DNA of 64,000 bases from Pleomorphovibrio marinus (GTDB lineage: Bacteria > Bacteroidota > Bacteroidia > Cytophagales > Cyclobacteriaceae): positions 62,001-126,000 of the forward strand of contig NZ_QCXY01000004.1 of assembly GCF_003347495.1 (NCBI RefSeq), written 5' to 3'. Made by a program: the position numbers and the translations under genes. The notes beneath the pieces are model-generated. The model saw only the letters and a program-made list of their open reading frames with translations. It ran no database searches and was not told the origin of the DNA. Within the stretch, counting starts at the first letter, position 1, and each line of letters opens with the position of its first letter. Shown piece by piece: positions 60,976-64,000 of the stretch.

Positions 60976-63900
60976 CCTTCACTCATTTCGGGCAATTTAC
61001 ACAATTGATTGAGAATATCCTTTACCTCGGGTTTACATGAACCACAGCCCAAACCGGCTCCCGTGGATTGGCAAAGTTGCCTAAAATCCACTACCCCTCC
61101 TTCAATGGCTTTTTGCAGATTTCCCCTACCCACATTACCGCAACTACAGACCATCTTCCCCAAAGGTGGTTCCTTTGTGGTGTTGGCCCTGAGCAGTTCC
61201 TGCCTTTTTTCTGAAAGTTCAATCTTGTCTTCAATGAGGGTTTTGAAGGTGGCGAACTCGGATTTGTCCCCCATCAAAATAGCCCCCACTAACCTGTCTT
61301 GGTACACGATACATTTTTTGTAATAAGTTTCGGCAGCATCTATAAACACCACTTCTTCATACCCTTTCGATTGGGCAGGAACCTCTGGTATGCCCAGAGA
61401 ACAAAGATCCAGATCAGCAAATTTAAGTATGTTCATTGGAATAGTTCCCCTATACATGCTCCACTGGTCCCCATTGATGTACCTAGCTGCGATATCGGCT
61501 TGCTGTTCGGCAGCAGCAGTGATGCCACTCAGCTTTTGTTCGAATTCTGCGATTTCGCCCAAGGCAAAAATCCTTGGATCACTGCTTTGCATATAGGCAT
61601 TTATCTTTACCCCTACGCCGCATTGCAACCCTGTAGATTTTGCCAGTTCCACATTGGGCCTTGTCCCTATGGCATACACCACCGCAGTACAGGAAATAGA
61701 TTTCCCTCCCTTCAGTTGAACCTCCAGGCCTTCCTTTGCTGTGATCTGGTTCACCTGGTTATTCAGATAGACGTTAACCTCCATCTCTTCCATTTTTTCC
61801 TTAAGCAAAGAACTGGCCAAGGGATCGAGTTGTCTTTCCATCAGCCTGGAGGCCAATTGTACAATTGAAACTTCTATATCCATTTCCTTAAGGGATGCCG
61901 CAAGTTCCAAACCTAACAATCCCCCGCCCACGATCAAGACGTGACTTTCTGGGTTTAGCCTTTCCAGTAAGCTATCTGCGTCGTACCTCGAACGCATCGT
62001 AAATACACCCGGTAAATGCATGGGTGCATCCGGTGGCACAAATGCCCTACTTCCTGTGGCCATCACCAGCAAATCATAAGAGTACACCTTCCCTTTCTCA
62101 TCCACTACGGATTTCTGCTCCTTATCAATTGCCGCTATGCCGTTTCCAATTTGTAACTTTATGTCAAGTTTTTCGATTTCTCCTTCCTTGAACTTCTGCA
62201 GGTCCTGCCAGGTTTTGTGCTTACTGACGTAATCGGGGAGCAAAACTCTATTGTAAAAAGGGTGTTTTTCCTGGGAAAATACGTATATCTCATCCTCTGT
62301 ATTCAGTTCCCGGTAGGTTTGTATAAACCGATAAGCCGCAGCTCCTGCACCTACGACCACTATGCGTTGTTTGGGTTTGATAAACGGAGAGACCTGAACC
62401 CTAGAAAATTTGAAATCAGGCTGTTTGGAAACAGGGTCTATTCCATTTCCAGTCAGGTTATTGGTTCTAGAAAAATCTCGGTCCATTACCTTTCCCCAAT
62501 GCATGGGCAAGAATACAACCCCTTTTTTCATTTTTGGGGACACCCTGGCATTTACCTTCACTTCTCCCCGGTGACCATGGATGACAACGGGTTTTCCATC
62601 GGTAATTCCCCTCATTTCTGCATCATCTGGATGAATTTCGAGGTAAGGAGCAGGGGCATGTTGATTTAGCCTATTTACTTTCCCAGTACGGGTCATGGTG
62701 TGCCACTGATCCCTAAGCCTTCCTGAGGTAAGTACAAGGGGAAAGGTAGGGTCTTCGGGTTCAGGGGTATGAAAAGGACCATCTGAAATAAGCTTGGCCC
62801 TCCCATTTTCAGTGGCAAATTGCCCATTCGTAAAAGGCCTGGAAGGCTCTTTCCCATTTGTAAAATAAGGCCATTGCACAGCGCCCTTTTGCTTAAGGGT
62901 TTTATAATCCAATTCAGAGATGTCTATATTAGACCCCTTTGTAAGGGCAGCATGCTCCGCAAATATTTCTGCTGGGCCATCAAAATCAAAGCCATTGAAT
63001 CCCATTTTCTTTGCAAAACGCATGACGATTTCGGTATCGGGCAAGGCCTCTCCCGGAGGTTGAACCGCCTTGGAGAGATGGCCAATCCTACGTTCTGAAT
63101 TGGTCATGGTACCTTCTTTTTCGGCCCAACCAGCAGCAGGCAACACGAGGTCTGCATAGGGGATGGCAGATGCGTTTTTGGAAATATCCTGTACTACCAC
63201 AAACCTGGCTTTTTTCAGGGCCTTCTCTACCCTTCTACTGTCTGGCATACTGACCAGTGGATTGGTACATACTATCCAGATAGCTTTTAAACTACCTGTC
63301 TCCAAGGCTTCCACCATTTCTGTAGCGGTAAGCCCTGGTTTTTTGGAAATTTCCCCGACACCCCAAAAATCCGCCACTTCCTTTCTGTGGATAGGGTTGG
63401 CGAGTTTTTTATGAGCTGCCAGAAGGGTGGCCATGCCACCTACTTCCCTACCGCCCATGGCGTTAGACTGACCTGTTAATGAAAGCGGGCCTGCCCCTGG
63501 TTTGCCTATTTGCCCAGTTAAGAGGCTAAGCGCTAAAAGTGCGTGGTTTCGGTTCACCCCATCCCCACTCTGGTTGAGTCCCATTGCCCAAAGGCTAATG
63601 AACCCTTTTGCATTGCCAATCCACCGAGCAGCCTTTCGGATATCCGAAGAGGAGACATCACAAATTACCGCAGCCTCCTCCACTCCCTGAGCAAAGGCTC
63701 TCTCCTTATACAATTCAAAACCATCGGTGTGGTTCTCGATAAAGGAAATGTCTACCTCTCCTTCCTCAATTAGGCATCTTGCCATTGCTCTATAAAGTGT
63801 CGTATCCGTACCGGGTTTGATCTGCAAGTGCAAATCTGCCAACTCACAGGATTGGGTATGTCGGGGATCCACTACCACGATCTTAACATCAGGATACCTT

Positions 63901-64000
63901 TCCTTGTGCTTCTCAATCCTTCTCCAAAGGATGGGGTGGCACCAGGCAGGGTTTGCGCCAGCCACAAAGAAACAATCTGCCAGCTCAATGTCTTCGTAGG
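60972..64000 (-). CDS. Assimilatory nitrate reductase fused to NirB-like FAD module and BFD domain, 5' end outside
   Basis: The frame is open to base 64000, so the start and N-terminal iron-sulfur/Moco part are missing; about 1009 codons are visible. FFVAGANPAWCHPILWRRIEKH, then the molybdopterin oxidoreductase domain (QSNAMGGREVGGM) and the dinucleotide-binding C-terminal domain (TRTGKVNRLNQHAPAPYLEIHPDDA) identify a NasA/NapA-like catalytic subunit. A flavoprotein NAD(P)H module follows (RIVVVGAGAAAYRFIQTY, HVLIVGGGLLGLELAASL). The tail is a BFD-like [2Fe-2S] domain (CSCGNVGRG...CQSTGAGLGCGSC). So one chain may take electrons from NAD(P)H to nitrate. Confidence 0.9.
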   Translation of the reverse strand, partial: YEDIELADCFFVAGANPAWCHPILWRRIEKHKERYPDVKIVVVDPRHTQSCELADLHLQIKPGTDTTLYRAMARCLIEEGEVDISFIENHTDGFELYKERAFAQGVEEAAVICDVSSSDIRKAARWIGNAKGFISLWAMGLNQSGDGVNRNHALLALSLLTGQIGKPGAGPLSLTGQSNAMGGREVGGMATLLAAHKKLANPIHRKEVADFWGVGEISKKPGLTATEMVEALETGSLKAIWIVCTNPLVSMPDSRRVEKALKKARFVVVQDISKNASAIPYADLVLPAAGWAEKEGTMTNSERRIGHLSKAVQPPGEALPDTEIVMRFAKKMGFNGFDFDGPAEIFAEHAALTKGSNIDISELDYKTLKQKGAVQWPYFTNGKEPSRPFTNGQFATENGRAKLISDGPFHTPEPEDPTFPLVLTSGRLRDQWHTMTRTGKVNRLNQHAPAPYLEIHPDDAEMRGITDGKPVVIHGHRGEVKVNARVSPKMKKGVVFLPMHWGKVMDRDFSRTNNLTGNGIDPVSKQPDFKFSRVQVSPFIKPKQRIVVVGAGAAAYRFIQTYRELNTEDEIYVFSQEKHPFYNRVLLPDYVSKHKTWQDLQKFKEGEIEKLDIKLQIGNGIAAIDKEQKSVVDEKGKVYSYDLLVMATGSRAFVPPDAPMHLPGVFTMRSRYDADSLLERLNPESHVLIVGGGLLGLELAASLKEMDIEVSIVQLASRLMERQLDPLASSLLKEKMEEMEVNVYLNNQVNQITAKEGLEVQLKGGKSISCTAVVYAIGTRPNVELAKSTGLQCGVGVKINAYMQSSDPRIFALGEIAEFEQKLSGITAAAEQQADIAARYINGDQWSMYRGTIPMNILKFADLDLCSLGIPEVPAQSKGYEEVVFIDAAETYYKKCIVYQDRLVGAILMGDKSEFATFKTLIEDKIELSEKRQELLRANTTKEPPLGKMVCSCGNVGRGNLQKAIEGGVVDFRQLCQSTGAGLGCGSCKPEVKDILNQLCKLPEMSEG

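Overview
The window looks like a chromosomal segment of a Bacteroidota bacterium, most likely a Cytophagales/Cyclobacteriaceae-type marine or algal-associated organism. This is an inference from gene content: FAS1 lipoproteins, a TonB-dependent receptor with a carboxypeptidase-regulatory domain, twin-arginine Gfo/Idh/MocA oxidoreductases, two formylglycine sulfatases, DUF1080 and DUF4038 proteins, a PVC-type heme dehydrogenase, GSCFA and DUF255 proteins, and AT-rich leaders without strong Shine-Dalgarno sites. There is no rRNA, CRISPR array, transposase or integrase. One tRNA-like element is present.

Layout. 1-2160: the 5' part of a secreted amidohydrolase, then a 96-bp tandem repeat array that encloses a GxxExxY (PD-(D/E)XK-like) gene. 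2188-4704: housekeeping genes (yehS-like, mnmA, truC). 4668-8514: minus-strand genes (FAS1 lipoprotein, glycosidase-like lipoprotein, NUDIX, nitrilase-family, small secreted protein). 8750-15614: minus-strand carbohydrate cluster (DUF5060/DUF4038 glycosidase, Gfo/Idh, two sulfatases). 15936-21449: SPFH lipoprotein, a protease-propeller-barrel fusion and an orphan HlyD adaptor. 21734-28652: two-component system, SGNH hydrolase and PVC-type heme dehydrogenase. 28659-31729: NAT, Gfo/Idh and DUF1080. 32031-38276: MFS, a VapBC pair whose antitoxin is interrupted, TspO-like and TlpA-like proteins, and two MazEF-type pairs set among hairpin repeats. 38481-45248: TonB receptor, LytS/LytR pair, cyanophycinase-like protein and a second nitrilase-family protein. 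45384-48890: tRNA-like element, RraA-like protein, pfkA, mgsA. 49186-57431: outer-membrane and FAS1 proteins, then priA, DUF255 and GSCFA. 58014-64000: two small proteins, DUF4202, a rubredoxin-tailed NIR/SIR-like protein and a nitrate reductase fused to a NirB-like FAD module and a BFD domain, cut by the window edge.

The most interesting material is intergenic. (1) A repeat family of about 90-160 bp occurs as 11 units at seven loci. Each unit starts with ATGAAATCGAGC or a variant and ends with an A-rich leader. At six of seven loci the last unit stops exactly at the ATGAAA start codon of an unrelated gene, so the repeat appears to supply its translation initiation region. (2) The GxxExxY gene lies inside a 96-bp repeat array, with copies on both sides. 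(3) hlyD and the histidine-kinase/SGNH divergent region share a 29-bp triple-TAAC element followed, at the same 35-nt spacing, by TTATCCAT. (4) A compact tRNA-like element is followed by an intrinsic-terminator candidate. (5) Hairpin repeats lie downstream of each MazEF pair, and the antitoxin of the VapBC pair carries an in-frame amber codon.

All domain assignments come from reading motifs in the translated sequence; no database search was run.
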